The translations under genes and the position numbers were made by a program. A stretch of 64,000 nucleotides of DNA from Caulobacteraceae bacterium (GTDB taxonomy: Bacteria; Pseudomonadota; Alphaproteobacteria; Caulobacterales; Caulobacteraceae): contig JAFBAO010000051.1 in NCBI GenBank assembly GCA_019247715.1, positions 1-64,000 of the forward strand, given 5' to 3'. Numbering within the stretch: position 1 is the first letter of the stretch; each line of letters opens with the position of its first letter. The notes under the pieces were generated by a model. It searched no databases. It worked only from the letters and a program-made list of their open reading frames with translations, and was not told the DNA's origin. Positions 18,118 to 26,297 of this stretch are shown one piece after another.

Positions 18118-18602
18118 GCAAGCAACACGTCACCACCACCGTCAACGGCGACCCAACCGAGTTCCTGGCCGCGCCGGGGACCACGCTCCTGGACGCCTTG
18201 CGCGACGAGCTAGGGCTGACCGGCGCCAAGGAGGGCTGCGGCTCGGGCGACTGCGGCGCCTGCAGCGTGGTCGTCGACGGCCGGCTGGTCTGCTCTTGTT
18301 TGATGCTCGCCCCGGAGGCCGAGGGACGGCGGATCGAGACCATCGAAGGCATGGCCCAGGGGGGGCGGTTGCATCCCCTGCAGCAGAAGTTCCTCGAGCA
18401 TGCGGCCCTTCAATGCGGATTCTGCACGCCCGGGTTCCTCGTGGCGGCCAAGGCGCTGCTCGAGCGGAACCCCGATCCGGACGAGACGGAGATCCGCTAT
18501 TGGCTGGCCGGCAACCTTTGCCGCTGCACCGGCTATGACAAGATCGTACGGGCGGTGATGGACGCCGCCGCGGAGATGAGACAAGTGCGGAGGGCTTCAT
18601 GA
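18114..18602 (+). CDS. Molybdenum hydroxylase [2Fe-2S] (small) subunit
   Basis: This 162-residue protein holds two [2Fe-2S] clusters. The plant-type ferredoxin site uses C42, C47, C50 and C62 (EGCGSGDCGAC, then VCSC). The second cluster uses C101, C104, C136 and C138 (QCGFCTPGF and CRCTGY). All eight ligands are present. It bridges the Mo and FAD subunits in xanthine dehydrogenase/CO dehydrogenase-type heterotrimers. The ATG lies within the stop of the FAD subunit gene, and its own stop overlaps the large-subunit start by 4 bases, so the three are translationally coupled. Confidence 0.95.
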   Translation: MSKQHVTTTVNGDPTEFLAAPGTTLLDALRDELGLTGAKEGCGSGDCGACSVVVDGRLVCSCLMLAPEAEGRRIETIEGMAQGGRLHPLQQKFLEHAALQCGFCTPGFLVAAKALLERNPDPDETEIRYWLAGNLCRCTGYDKIVRAVMDAAAEMRQVRRAS

Positions 18603-20878
18603 CCGACGTGATGGACCGGCCCGCGCTCCGGGTGGTGGGCGAACGCCCCATCCGCCCCGACGGCGTGGACAAGGTGACCGGCCGGGCGCAGTTCGGCGCG
18701 GATTTCAACCTGCCCGGCATGCTGGTGGGCAAGATCAAGCGCAGCCCGCATGCCCACGCCAAGATCGTCTCCATCGACACGCGCAAGGCCAAGGCGCTGG
18801 CGGGCGTCAAGGCGGTGGTCACCGCCGCCGACTTCCCTGACCTCGCTTCCGAGGAGGTCGAGGCCGGAGAGGCCGCCGGCAACCTGCGCGACCTCTCGAT
18901 GAACTGCATGGCGCGCGACAAGGCGCTCTACGAGGGCCACGCCGTGGCGGCCGTCGCCGCCACCTCCGCCGCCGTCGCCGACGAAGCGCTGGCGCTGATC
19001 GAGGTCGTCTACGAGGTGCTGCCGCACGTGATCGACGTCGAAGCAGCGATGGCGCCGGACGCGCCGGTGCTGCACGAAGGGCTGTTCACCAAGGGCGTCG
19101 AGCCAAAGCCGACCGCGCCCTCCAACATCGCTGCGGTCAACAAGCTGGGCCGCGGCGACCTCGCCGAAGGCTTCGCCCAGGCGGACGTCATTGTCGAGGC
19201 CCGCTACACGACCAAGGCCGTGCACCAAGGCTACATCGAGCCGCACGCCTGCATCGCCCAATATGGCCAGGACGGGCAGTGCCTCGTCTGGTGCTCCAGC
19301 CAGGGCCAGTTCATGGTCCGCACCTACTGCGCCAAGATCCTCGATCTCGAGGCCGCCGACATCCGGGTGATCCCCTCCGAGATCGGCGGTGGTTTCGGCG
19401 GCAAGACGACCGTCTATCTGGAGCCGCTGGCGATCGCGCTCTCGCGCCAATCGGGTTTTCCGGTGAAGATGGTGATGACCCGGGACGAGGTGTTTCGGGC
19501 CACCGGACCCACCTCGGGCGCCGTGGTCGAGGTCAAGCTGGGCGCCAAGCGCGACGGGACCATCACCGCCGCCGACGTCGTCCTGAAATACCAGGCCGGC
19601 GCCTTCCCCGGCTCGCCGGTCGGGGCCGGCTCCATGACCGCGCTCGCCTGCTACGACATCGCGAACGCGGCCATCACCGGCTACGACGTGGTCACCAATT
19701 CGCCGAAGGTCGCCGCCTACCGCGCCCCGGGCGCGCCCATTTCAGCGTTCGGCATGGAGAGCGCGGTCGACGAGCTGGCCCGCAAGCTGGGGATGGATCC
19801 GATCGCGATCCGCGAGAAGAACGGCGTGGTGAGCGGCGTGAAGGCCGTCTATGGCCCGACGTTGCGTGACATCGCCTACAAGGACACGCTCGAGGCGATC
19901 AAGAGCCACCCGCACTATTCCATCCCGCTCGGACCCAACCAGGGGCGCGGTCTGGCGGCGGGCTTCTGGTTCAACATCGGGGGCGAATCCACCGCGGCCG
20001 TACGCATCAACGACGACGGTTCGGCGGTGGTCGCCACCGGCAACCCGGACATCGGCGGCTCGCGCGCCTCCATGGCGATGATGGCGGCCGAGGTCCTGGG
20101 CCTGCCGATCGACCAGGTGCGCCCGGTCGTCGCCGACACCGCCTCGATCGGCTTCTCCATGCTCACCGGCGGCAGCCGTGTCACCTTCGCCACCGGCATG
20201 GCCGTGGTGGAGGCGGCGAAGAAGGTGGTCGAGGATCTGAAGCAGCGGGCCGCCCAGATGTGGGAGGTTCCGGCGGACAAGGTGGCTTGGGAGAACGGGG
20301 CCGCCGTCTGCCTGGACCCGGAGAAGCCGGCCGCCAAACCCCTGTCGATCGCCGCCATCGCCGCGCGTGCGGGCCGCACCGGCGGTCCGATCACGGCCGA
20401 GGTGGGCCTCAACGCCCAGGGCGCCGGCCCCGGTTTCGCCGTTCATCTCTGCGACGTCGAAATCGATCCGGAGACCGGCCACGTCACCGTGCTGCGGTAT
20501 ACGGCGGCTCAGGACGTGGGCAAGGCCATCCACCCGTCCTACGTGGAGGGCCAGATCCAGGGTGGCGTGGCCCAGGGCGTCGGCTGGGCGCTGAACGAGG
20601 AATACATCTTCGACGCCGAGGGGCGGATGGAGAATCCCGGGTTCCTGGACTACCGGGTGCCGGTGGCCTCCGACCTGCCGATGATCGACGCCATCCTGGT
20701 GGAGACGGCCCCCAATCCGCGCCACCCGTTCGGCGCCAAGGGCGTCGGCGAGGTGCCCATCGTGCCGCCGCTGGCGGCGGTGGCCAACGCGGTGCGCGAC
20801 GCGCTGGGCCTGCGGCTCACCGACCTGCCGCTTTCGCCGCCCAGGATCCGGGCGGCGCTGGACGCCCGGGCGAAGTAG
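18599..20878 (+). CDS. Molybdenum hydroxylase molybdopterin-binding (large) subunit
   Basis: This 759-residue protein has the xanthine dehydrogenase-family Mo/molybdopterin domains: HGYIEPHAC-type substrate region (residues about 202-215), GGGFGGKTTVYLEPLA, the AYRAPGAPISAFGMES loop, and the C-terminal GAKGVGE in which E718 is the catalytic base. It lacks the AYXCSFR active-site loop of form I CO dehydrogenase, so it is not CoxL. The substrate cannot be assigned from sequence. Purines, aldehydes and N-heteroaromatics are all possible. No signal peptide is present, so it is cytoplasmic. It follows its small subunit by a 4-base overlap. Confidence 0.92.
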   Translation: MTDVMDRPALRVVGERPIRPDGVDKVTGRAQFGADFNLPGMLVGKIKRSPHAHAKIVSIDTRKAKALAGVKAVVTAADFPDLASEEVEAGEAAGNLRDLSMNCMARDKALYEGHAVAAVAATSAAVADEALALIEVVYEVLPHVIDVEAAMAPDAPVLHEGLFTKGVEPKPTAPSNIAAVNKLGRGDLAEGFAQADVIVEARYTTKAVHQGYIEPHACIAQYGQDGQCLVWCSSQGQFMVRTYCAKILDLEAADIRVIPSEIGGGFGGKTTVYLEPLAIALSRQSGFPVKMVMTRDEVFRATGPTSGAVVEVKLGAKRDGTITAADVVLKYQAGAFPGSPVGAGSMTALACYDIANAAITGYDVVTNSPKVAAYRAPGAPISAFGMESAVDELARKLGMDPIAIREKNGVVSGVKAVYGPTLRDIAYKDTLEAIKSHPHYSIPLGPNQGRGLAAGFWFNIGGESTAAVRINDDGSAVVATGNPDIGGSRASMAMMAAEVLGLPIDQVRPVVADTASIGFSMLTGGSRVTFATGMAVVEAAKKVVEDLKQRAAQMWEVPADKVAWENGAAVCLDPEKPAAKPLSIAAIAARAGRTGGPITAEVGLNAQGAGPGFAVHLCDVEIDPETGHVTVLRYTAAQDVGKAIHPSYVEGQIQGGVAQGVGWALNEEYIFDAEGRMENPGFLDYRVPVASDLPMIDAILVETAPNPRHPFGAKGVGEVPIVPPLAAVANAVRDALGLRLTDLPLSPPRIRAALDARAK

Positions 20879-20880
20879 CC

Positions 20881-21129
20881 TTGGCCCACGTGGTGATCGC
20901 GGGGTCGAACGGCCGCGAGTTCACCGGCGGGCTGTCGGAGTTCGACGTGGGCGCCACCACGGTGCGGCGCCTGATCCTGGAGCTGGACGATCGCTATCCG
21001 GGATTCGGCGACTACATCGAACGCCGGATGGCCATCGCCATCGACGGGGAGATCCACCAGGACTCGTACGGCGCCGAGCTTGGCCCCGACAGCGAAGTCT
21101 ACCTGATCCCGAAGATCGGCGGCGGCTGA
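20881..21129 (+). CDS. MoaD/ThiS-like beta-grasp protein of the molybdenum hydroxylase operon
   Basis: The 82-residue protein begins at a TTG two bases after the large-subunit stop and ends in a Gly-Gly tail (LIPKIGGG). The body fits the ubiquitin-like beta-grasp sulfur carriers: FDVGATTVRRLILELDDRYPGF, then MAIAIDGEIHQDSY and SEVYLIPKIGGG. MoaD donates sulfur to molybdopterin and ThiS to thiazole. Here the location as last gene of a Mo-enzyme operon suggests a role in cofactor synthesis or maturation of this enzyme. It might act as a dedicated MoaD or in cofactor sulfuration. No MoaE is adjacent. Confidence 0.75.
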   Translation: MAHVVIAGSNGREFTGGLSEFDVGATTVRRLILELDDRYPGFGDYIERRMAIAIDGEIHQDSYGAELGPDSEVYLIPKIGGG

Positions 21130-21135
21130 GGCGAC

Positions 21136-21164
21136 GGCGCCGCCCGGGAAGCCCGGGCGGCGCC
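21136..21164. terminator. Strong 13-bp GC hairpin between convergent genes
   Basis: GGCGCCGCCCGGG at 21136-21148 and CCCGGGCGGCGCC at 21152-21164 form a perfect 13-bp stem with a 3-base loop, directly after the stop of the Mo hydroxylase operon and before the end of a convergent gene. It is a likely bidirectional terminator. A short CCTTTAG follows on the plus strand. Confidence 0.7.
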
Positions 21165-21191
21165 AGCCTTTAGCTTGGAGAGCGGAACGCT

Positions 21192-21872
21192 CTAGTCGTA
21201 GTCCCGACCGCGTCCGCGCATGGACCGGCCCCGACCGTCGTCCTCGTCATACCGGCTCCGGCCGCGGCCGCGGTCCGGATCCTCGCCCCAGCCGCGCCGG
21301 GCCGCCCGCGAGTGACCCTCGGGATCTCCGTACCAGCCGCTCCGACCGTGGTCCGAGCTGCGCCAGCCGCGCCGGGAGGCCTCCGAGTGACCCTCGGGAT
21401 CGCCGAACCAGCCGCTCGGCCGGTGGTCGGGATTGTCCCAGCCGCGCCGCGAGGCTTCGGAGTGACCTTCGCGGTCGCCGAACCAGCCGCTCGGCCGGTG
21501 GTCGGGATTGTCCCAGCCGCGCCGGGAGGCTTCCGAGTGACCCTCGGAATCTCCGAACCAGCCGCTCTCGCCGTGATCGGGATTGTCCCAACCGCGGCGC
21601 GAAGCCTGGGAATGGCCCTCGGAATCCCCGAACCAGCCGCCCTGGCCGACGTCATCTGTGCGGCCTCGGCTGTCGCGCGGGGCTCTTTCGGCCCGCTCCG
21701 ACCTGATCTCGCCGCCGCGGCGGGCGCCGCGCGAGCGGTCGTCGTCGTAGTCATCGTAATCGCGCGAGCGCCGGAAGCTCCGCTCGCCCCGTTCAGAGGC
21801 ATAGCGGCGATCGTCGTCATCACGGTCGCGTCCGCGATACTCGCCCCCCGACGAGCGCGAAGAATATGGCAT
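21192..21872 (-). CDS. Repeat protein with five KGG/YciG-like 25-residue units
   Basis: The product of about 226 residues is predicted to be largely disordered and very rich in Arg, Asp, Gly and Ser. The first 80 residues resemble RS/RD-rich tails (RGRDRDDDDRRYASERGE). Then follow five tandem units of 25 residues with consensus GWFGDxEGHSEASRRGWDNPDH, and an RGRG-rich C-terminus. The unit aligns with the KGG motif of YciG and Con-10 stress proteins (pattern G-x-F-x-D-x-E-x-x-S-x-A-x-R-x-G), but with Trp in place of the final Gly. A role in general stress or desiccation tolerance, or nucleic-acid binding, is inference. The start is set at 21872 by GGAG; an ATG at 21890 is possible. Confidence 0.75.
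   Translation of the reverse strand: MPYSSRSSGGEYRGRDRDDDDRRYASERGERSFRRSRDYDDYDDDRSRGARRGGEIRSERAERAPRDSRGRTDDVGQGGWFGDSEGHSQASRRGWDNPDHGESGWFGDSEGHSEASRRGWDNPDHRPSGWFGDREGHSEASRRGWDNPDHRPSGWFGDPEGHSEASRRGWRSSDHGRSGWYGDPEGHSRAARRGWGEDPDRGRGRSRYDEDDGRGRSMRGRGRDYD
21264..21638 (-). repeat. Five tandem 75-bp coding repeats
   Basis: The segment encodes five consecutive 25-residue units that differ at only a few positions in the first three copies, while copies four and five are more diverged (GWRSSDH and GWYGDP...GWGEDP). The near identity of copies two and three suggests recent unequal crossing-over or slippage. Confidence 0.85.
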
Positions 21873-22363
21873 AGCTGGCTCCGTTGTCATTGCGTCCGGA
21901 AAAACGTCCGAACGTTATCACAACGCGAACTTGGCAAGATGGATGCTCGAATTTTTCACCAAAGCTGGGAACTATTGTTTACTTTCGCGCTAACGAGGGG
22001 GGGAATACAGATTTTATTGTTTAGTTTGAATGAAAAAATTTTCTGGACGGACTGGCTGTGCTTTAGCCCGCGCGCCCGCCGAACCGCAAGCCGCGATTTC
22101 CCCTGGGAAAAAGGCTGCAGTCTAGTTTCCGGAAAGGGAGTCCAAATACTTAAGCCAGCCTCGCGAAAGCGCAGGCAGTCCGAAGCGCCAAAGAATGAAC
22201 AGCATATCCATTTCGGAATAATGCCGATCCCTCTCCGAACGTTGCCGAAGCCAGCGGGTCCGGGGATAAATACTGCGCGATCTCGGCTTGATCACGGTCA
22301 AGCGGCCCCCCTTCGATCGGGCGCGCCCTCGCCGGCGACGGCGGGCCGCAGGGGTTGATTTCG
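21873..22363. other. AT-rich intergenic region of about 490 bases
   Basis: This region separates the repeat-protein gene from the divergent GST gene and must contain promoters for both. The part from about 21900 to 22060 is strikingly AT-rich for this genome (runs such as TTTTATTGTTTAGTTTG and GAAAAAATTTTC) and is interrupted by a seven-G run. Open frames here have no coding bias. I see no confident promoter, tRNA or known RNA motif. Confidence 0.6.
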
Positions 22364-23179
22364 ATGGCGTTGAAGACGCTTGATCGCGCCAGGGCCGCAA
22401 CCGGAACGCCAAGCACGGAGGCGCAGAGCGTGATCGATCTCCACTATTTTCCCACGCCCAACGGCAAGAAGGTGACGATCTTGCTGGAGGAGTGCGGGCT
22501 CCCCTACCGGATCGCGCCCGTCAACATCGGCCGGGGCGAACAATTCGCCGAGCCCTTCCTGAAGATCAGTCCCAACAACCGCATGCCTGCGATGGTCGAC
22601 CACGCGCCGTCCGACGGCGGGCCGCCGCTCAGCCTCTTCGAGTCCGGCGCGATCATGATGTACATCGCCGAGAAGGCGGGGAAGTTCTACCCGCAGGACC
22701 TTCGCGGCCGCCACGAGGTCAACCAATGGGTCATCTGGCAGATGGCCAACCAAGGCCCGAAGACCGGCGAGTGCGGACATTTCCGGCGCCTGGGCCCCGA
22801 GGCCGGCGATCAATCCTACGCGATCCGCCGCTTCACCGATGAGGTGAACCGCCTCTATGGCGTGCTCAACAATCGGCTTTACGACCGGCCCTACGTCGCC
22901 GGCGACGACTACACGATCGCCGACATGATCTGCTATCCGTGGACGGTGAACTGGGCCGGCCAGGGCCAGGACATCGAAGAATTCAAGCACTTCAAGCGCT
23001 GGTTCGAGGCGATGTCGGAGCGGCCGGCGGTGCGGCGCGGCATGGACGTGGGTGTCGGCCCGCAACCGGACCCGTCCACCCTGTCCGAGGGGGAGCGCGA
23101 GCGCCTTCGCAAGCTGCTCTACAACCAGCGGGCCAGGCCTGCGCCTGACGCTCAAGGCAGAGGTTCGCCGCCTGCGTAG
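22364..23179 (+). CDS. Glutathione S-transferase family protein (YghU-like)
   Basis: This 271-residue protein has an N-terminal thioredoxin-fold domain starting IDLHYFPTPNGKKVTILLEECG, the SPNNRMPAMVD cis-proline region and LFESGAIMMYIAEKAGKFYP for glutathione binding, then an all-helical C-terminal domain (WVIWQMANQGPKTGECGHF, YTIADMICYPW). The TPNGKK start and overall layout resemble the YghU/YfcG Nu-class, which show disulfide-bond reductase activity. The ATG at 22364 is used; a TTG three codons earlier is possible. Confidence 0.88.
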   Translation: MALKTLDRARAATGTPSTEAQSVIDLHYFPTPNGKKVTILLEECGLPYRIAPVNIGRGEQFAEPFLKISPNNRMPAMVDHAPSDGGPPLSLFESGAIMMYIAEKAGKFYPQDLRGRHEVNQWVIWQMANQGPKTGECGHFRRLGPEAGDQSYAIRRFTDEVNRLYGVLNNRLYDRPYVAGDDYTIADMICYPWTVNWAGQGQDIEEFKHFKRWFEAMSERPAVRRGMDVGVGPQPDPSTLSEGERERLRKLLYNQRARPAPDAQGRGSPPA

Positions 23180-23271
23180 CCGGCGCGATTGACCCAGAGA
23201 GCCCACGGGCCGATGGTTCGCCTGAGAGAGGTGGGGGCGCGGCCCACGCCGCCGGCACCCGGGGAGAACAC

Positions 23272-24498
23272 ATGGACGAGAGCGACCGTCGGATCATCGA
23301 CAACCTTCACGCCTTCGCGGACCGCGAGATCGTCCCGATCGAGGAGGCGCTCGGCGCCACCTTCACCAACCCGAGGCTACACTACGACGAGACCGGCAAG
23401 GAGACTCCGGCGATCACCGACGCCCGGCGACGGGCGCGGATGAAGTCGGCGGAGGCCGGATTCTACACCATGTTCTGCTCGAAGAAATTCGGCGGCGAAG
23501 ACCTTGGCATCCGTCTCTGGTTCCTGTGCTGGGAGTCCATGTTCCACCGCTACGGCATGCCGAAGACGCAGCTGGTCTACGAGATACTCTCAACCTTCTT
23601 CAGTGGCCCGCACGAAGTCTGGAACCATGCGTCGGAAGAGCTTCGCGCCGAGGTGATGCCGGGGCTGGCGACCGGCAAGCTGCAGGGCTGCTTCGGGCTC
23701 ACCGAACCGGACGCCGGCTCCGATTCCTGGATGATGCGGACCCAGGCCGTGCGCGACGGATCCGACTGGATCATCAACGGCTCCAAGCAGTGGACCACCA
23801 ACTCGCCGACCGCCGACTTCATCATGCTCTACGCGGTCACCGACAAGGCGATGCTGACGGCGCGCAAGGGCGGGGTCACTTGTTTCTACGTTCCCACCTC
23901 GACGCCCGGCTTCAAGGTGGAGTCGGTGCTGAGCATCCTGGGCGAGCTCGGCGGCAACGAAGGCATCCTCAGCTTCACCGACATGCGGGTCCCGGACAAA
24001 TACCGGATCGGCGAGCTCAACCGCGGGTTCGACCTGGCGATGCTGGGCGTGCGGCACGGGCGGCTGGCCAACGCCGGCAGGACCCTGGGGACGGCGCGCT
24101 GGGCGCTGGAAAAGGCCATCGACTACGCCAAGGTGCGCCGCACCTTCGGGGCGGCCCTGGCCGAGCATCAGACGATCCAGAACTACCTCGCCGATGCGAC
24201 GATCAAGCTCTATGCCGGCCGGCTGATGGCCCTCGATGCGGCGACCAAGGCGGACCTCGGGCGCGACATCCGCACCGAGGCCTCGATGGCCAAGGCCTTC
24301 TGCACCCAGGCGGCGTTCGAGATCATCGACAAGTGCATGCAGATCCACGGCGGCATGGGCCTGGCCAATGAGACCAAGCTCTACCAGGCGCTCCACCAGG
24401 CGCGGGCGACCCATGTCACCGAGGGGCCGAACGAGATCCAGCGGCGGTCCATCGCCCAGAACCTGCTGCGCGGCCGGGTCGATCTGACGTTCGAGTGA
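23272..24498 (+). CDS. Acyl-CoA dehydrogenase family protein
   Basis: This 408-residue flavoenzyme has the family signatures CFGLTEPDAGSD and WIINGSKQWTTN for FAD and substrate binding, the helical domain RTFGAALAEHQTIQNYLAD, and the C-terminal IHGGMGLANETKLY with VTEGPNEIQRRSIAQNLL, where the Glu of TEGPNE is the expected catalytic base. It dehydrogenates an acyl-CoA at the alpha-beta position and passes electrons to ETF. The acyl chain specificity cannot be read from sequence. GGGGAG lies 7 bases before the ATG. Confidence 0.92.
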   Translation: MDESDRRIIDNLHAFADREIVPIEEALGATFTNPRLHYDETGKETPAITDARRRARMKSAEAGFYTMFCSKKFGGEDLGIRLWFLCWESMFHRYGMPKTQLVYEILSTFFSGPHEVWNHASEELRAEVMPGLATGKLQGCFGLTEPDAGSDSWMMRTQAVRDGSDWIINGSKQWTTNSPTADFIMLYAVTDKAMLTARKGGVTCFYVPTSTPGFKVESVLSILGELGGNEGILSFTDMRVPDKYRIGELNRGFDLAMLGVRHGRLANAGRTLGTARWALEKAIDYAKVRRTFGAALAEHQTIQNYLADATIKLYAGRLMALDAATKADLGRDIRTEASMAKAFCTQAAFEIIDKCMQIHGGMGLANETKLYQALHQARATHVTEGPNEIQRRSIAQNLLRGRVDLTFE

Positions 24499-24535
24499 CA
24501 CGCGGGGGCCGCGCGCCGCCGCGCCCGAAGGACTG

Positions 24536-25075
24536 TCAGGCGGCCTTTTTGGCGAGCCGGCTGGCTTTGTGCGCCAGTTCGATGGCCGCCATCGGCTCGC
24601 CGACGCCCAGCGGCCGGAAGGCCTTGCCCTCGAGCCGGTCCTTGTTGATCCAGAACTGCGTGAGGTTGTCGACATAGTCGTCCGGCAGGTCGGAGGCCGC
24701 CTTCACGCCGGCGTAGACGCGCGACAGCTCCGGAACCGCCAGGAGCCGGTCGTTGCGCTCGGTGCGTCCATGCTCGACCTCTTCGGCCTCGAGGGCGCCG
24801 ATCAGGCGCACGCTGACGAGGGCGCCCACGCAGGTGGGTTCGTCTGCGAGCACCATGACGTCCAGGGGGTCGCCGTCCTCGGCCAGGGTCGAGGGGATGA
24901 AGCCGAAGTCGGCCGGGAAGCTCATGCCCTCCGGCAGCAAGGACTTGAGCAGGAAGAGCTTCGAGCTCCGGTCGAAGTCATACTTCCAGCGGCTGCCCTT
25001 CGGGGTCTCGATCACCGCGCGGCAGACGCCGGTGGATCGGTCTAGGTTGTGTGGAAGCTTGGTCAGGTCAGGCAT
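24536..25075 (-). CDS. ppa: Inorganic pyrophosphatase (family I)
   Basis: This 179-residue soluble pyrophosphatase has the signature DGDPLDVMVL with three metal-binding Asp residues, the upstream PKGSRWKYDFD and FPADFGFIPST segments that line the active site, and later basic and acidic residues (RNDRLLAVPE). It hydrolyses pyrophosphate to drive biosynthetic reactions. Length matches bacterial enzymes of about 175 residues. The C-terminus is slightly basic (HKASRLAKKAA). Confidence 0.95.
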   Translation of the reverse strand: MPDLTKLPHNLDRSTGVCRAVIETPKGSRWKYDFDRSSKLFLLKSLLPEGMSFPADFGFIPSTLAEDGDPLDVMVLADEPTCVGALVSVRLIGALEAEEVEHGRTERNDRLLAVPELSRVYAGVKAASDLPDDYVDNLTQFWINKDRLEGKAFRPLGVGEPMAAIELAHKASRLAKKAA

Positions 25076-25152
25076 GGATCGGAAACCGGGCGATGGCGGG
25101 CGGCCAACGAAGCGGCCACGGCTAAAGTTCCGCGCGCCGACGAATTTTCCGC

Positions 25153-25338
25153 CTATTCAGGCCCTTGCGGGTCTTCTTCGGGACGGTCCGCCGCGCCGTC
25201 GCCGATCCGATAGGGCGGGAGAGGGGGGGAACAGCGAAGCAGGACGTCGATGAGCAGGCCCGGGTCGGCCTTCACCGGAGGCGGCTCGCCGAAGACCGCC
25301 ACCCACAGCGCTTCGATCTCCGCTTCCGATCGAGACAT
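25153..25338 (-). CDS. Small conserved hypothetical protein
   Basis: The 61-residue product (MSRSEAEIEALWVAVFGEPP at the start, then PVKADPGLLIDVLLRCSPPLPPY) has normal codon bias and sits between ppa and the ZIP transporter gene. A helix followed by a Pro-rich segment is all that can be predicted. The ATG at 25338 is favoured over a GTG eight codons upstream. No function is assigned. Confidence 0.6.
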   Translation of the reverse strand: MSRSEAEIEALWVAVFGEPPPVKADPGLLIDVLLRCSPPLPPYRIGDGAADRPEEDPQGPE

Positions 25339-25554
25339 CCTGGATCCGTCACTGGCCGCCACCCCGGCAATTAGGGCCTCGTTGGTTGTCCGGCCGTTGA
25401 GCGAGGTGGTGAATCGCGGCGGCGGGCGACGAAAATTACGCTCCGCGCGACGGCTGGCGCTTTGGCGAAGGCCCGATCCGCGCTACCAGCCGGGCAGAAC
25501 GGGCCGGGGCTTCGCGGGTGGGCGGGGCCGCGAGCGGGCGGAGGCCGATCCGGA

Positions 25555-26289
25555 TTGGAAGCCAGACACAATCTGGACCTGGTGCTGCTCGCCCTCGGCG
25601 TCGTCACCGGCGGGGCCACCCTGGCCGGCGGCGTGGCGGCGCTCCGGTTCCGCTCGGCCATGGACCTCTTCCTCGGCTTCAGCAGCGGGACGGTGATCGG
25701 GGTCGCCCTCTTCGATCTGCTGCCCGAGGCGCTGCAGCTCGGCATCCCCGCCCGCACGGTCGTTGAGCTCACGACGGCGGTCGCCGTGGGCTTCGGGACC
25801 TATTTCCTCATCGATCGGGCCGGGCTGATCCTGGCCCGCGACGGAAGGGGCGGCCACCGCGGACACCTCGGCGCGGCCAGCCTCACCCTTCACAGTCTCA
25901 TGGATGGGCTTGGGATCGGCTTGGCGTTCCAGGTGTCGGCGGCGGCCGGCGCCATCGTCGGCGTCGGCGTGCTGGCCCACGACCTCATCGACGGCCTGAA
26001 CACGGTCACCTTGAGCCTTTCCGGCGGCGCCGGTCGCCGGGCGGCGCGCCGCTGGCTGATCGCCGACGCGCTCGCGCCCCTGATCGGCATCGGGGCCTCG
26101 CGCCTCGTCCAGGCGCCGGGGCCGAGCCTGGCCATGCTGCTCGCCGTGTTCGCCGGGTTCTTCCTCTACATCGGCGCCAGCGAGCTGCCGCCCCAGACCC
26201 ACGATCGCAGCGCCCGCCTTTCCACCGTGGCCGCGACCCTCCTCGGCCTGGGCCTCATCTATGCCGTCGTGCGGCTGGCCCGCGGTTAG
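25555..26289 (+). CDS. ZIP-family metal transporter
   Basis: This 244-residue membrane protein has about eight hydrophobic segments. Its family features are FLGFSSGTVIGVALFDLLPEAL in the first half and, in the central helices, SLTLHSLMDGLGIGLAF and GVLAHDLIDGLNTV, which carry the His/Asp residues of the ZIP metal-binding site (HSLMDG and AHDLIDG). It likely imports zinc or another divalent metal across the inner membrane. The start is uncertain: the TTG at 25555 has GGAG upstream and gives a sensible N-terminus, whereas an upstream ATG at 25462 would add a 31-residue non-conserved leader. It ends 8 bases from a convergent gene. Confidence 0.82.
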   Translation: MEARHNLDLVLLALGVVTGGATLAGGVAALRFRSAMDLFLGFSSGTVIGVALFDLLPEALQLGIPARTVVELTTAVAVGFGTYFLIDRAGLILARDGRGGHRGHLGAASLTLHSLMDGLGIGLAFQVSAAAGAIVGVGVLAHDLIDGLNTVTLSLSGGAGRRAARRWLIADALAPLIGIGASRLVQAPGPSLAMLLAVFAGFFLYIGASELPPQTHDRSARLSTVAATLLGLGLIYAVVRLARG

Positions 26290-26297
26290 CCGGGACC

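Noticed and set aside
18599..20878. Large subunit as an aerobic CO dehydrogenase (CoxL)
   Set aside because: The AYXCSFR active-site loop of form I CO dehydrogenase is absent; the corresponding segment reads AYRAPGAPISAF.
21264..21638. Regular 75-bp repeats considered as a CRISPR array
   Set aside because: The units are contiguous without unique spacers and keep one reading frame encoding a coherent protein repeat.
22122..22412. Two minus-strand frames of about 90 codons before the GST gene
   Set aside because: They have no coding bias and overlap the GST start region. No ribosome-binding site supports them.
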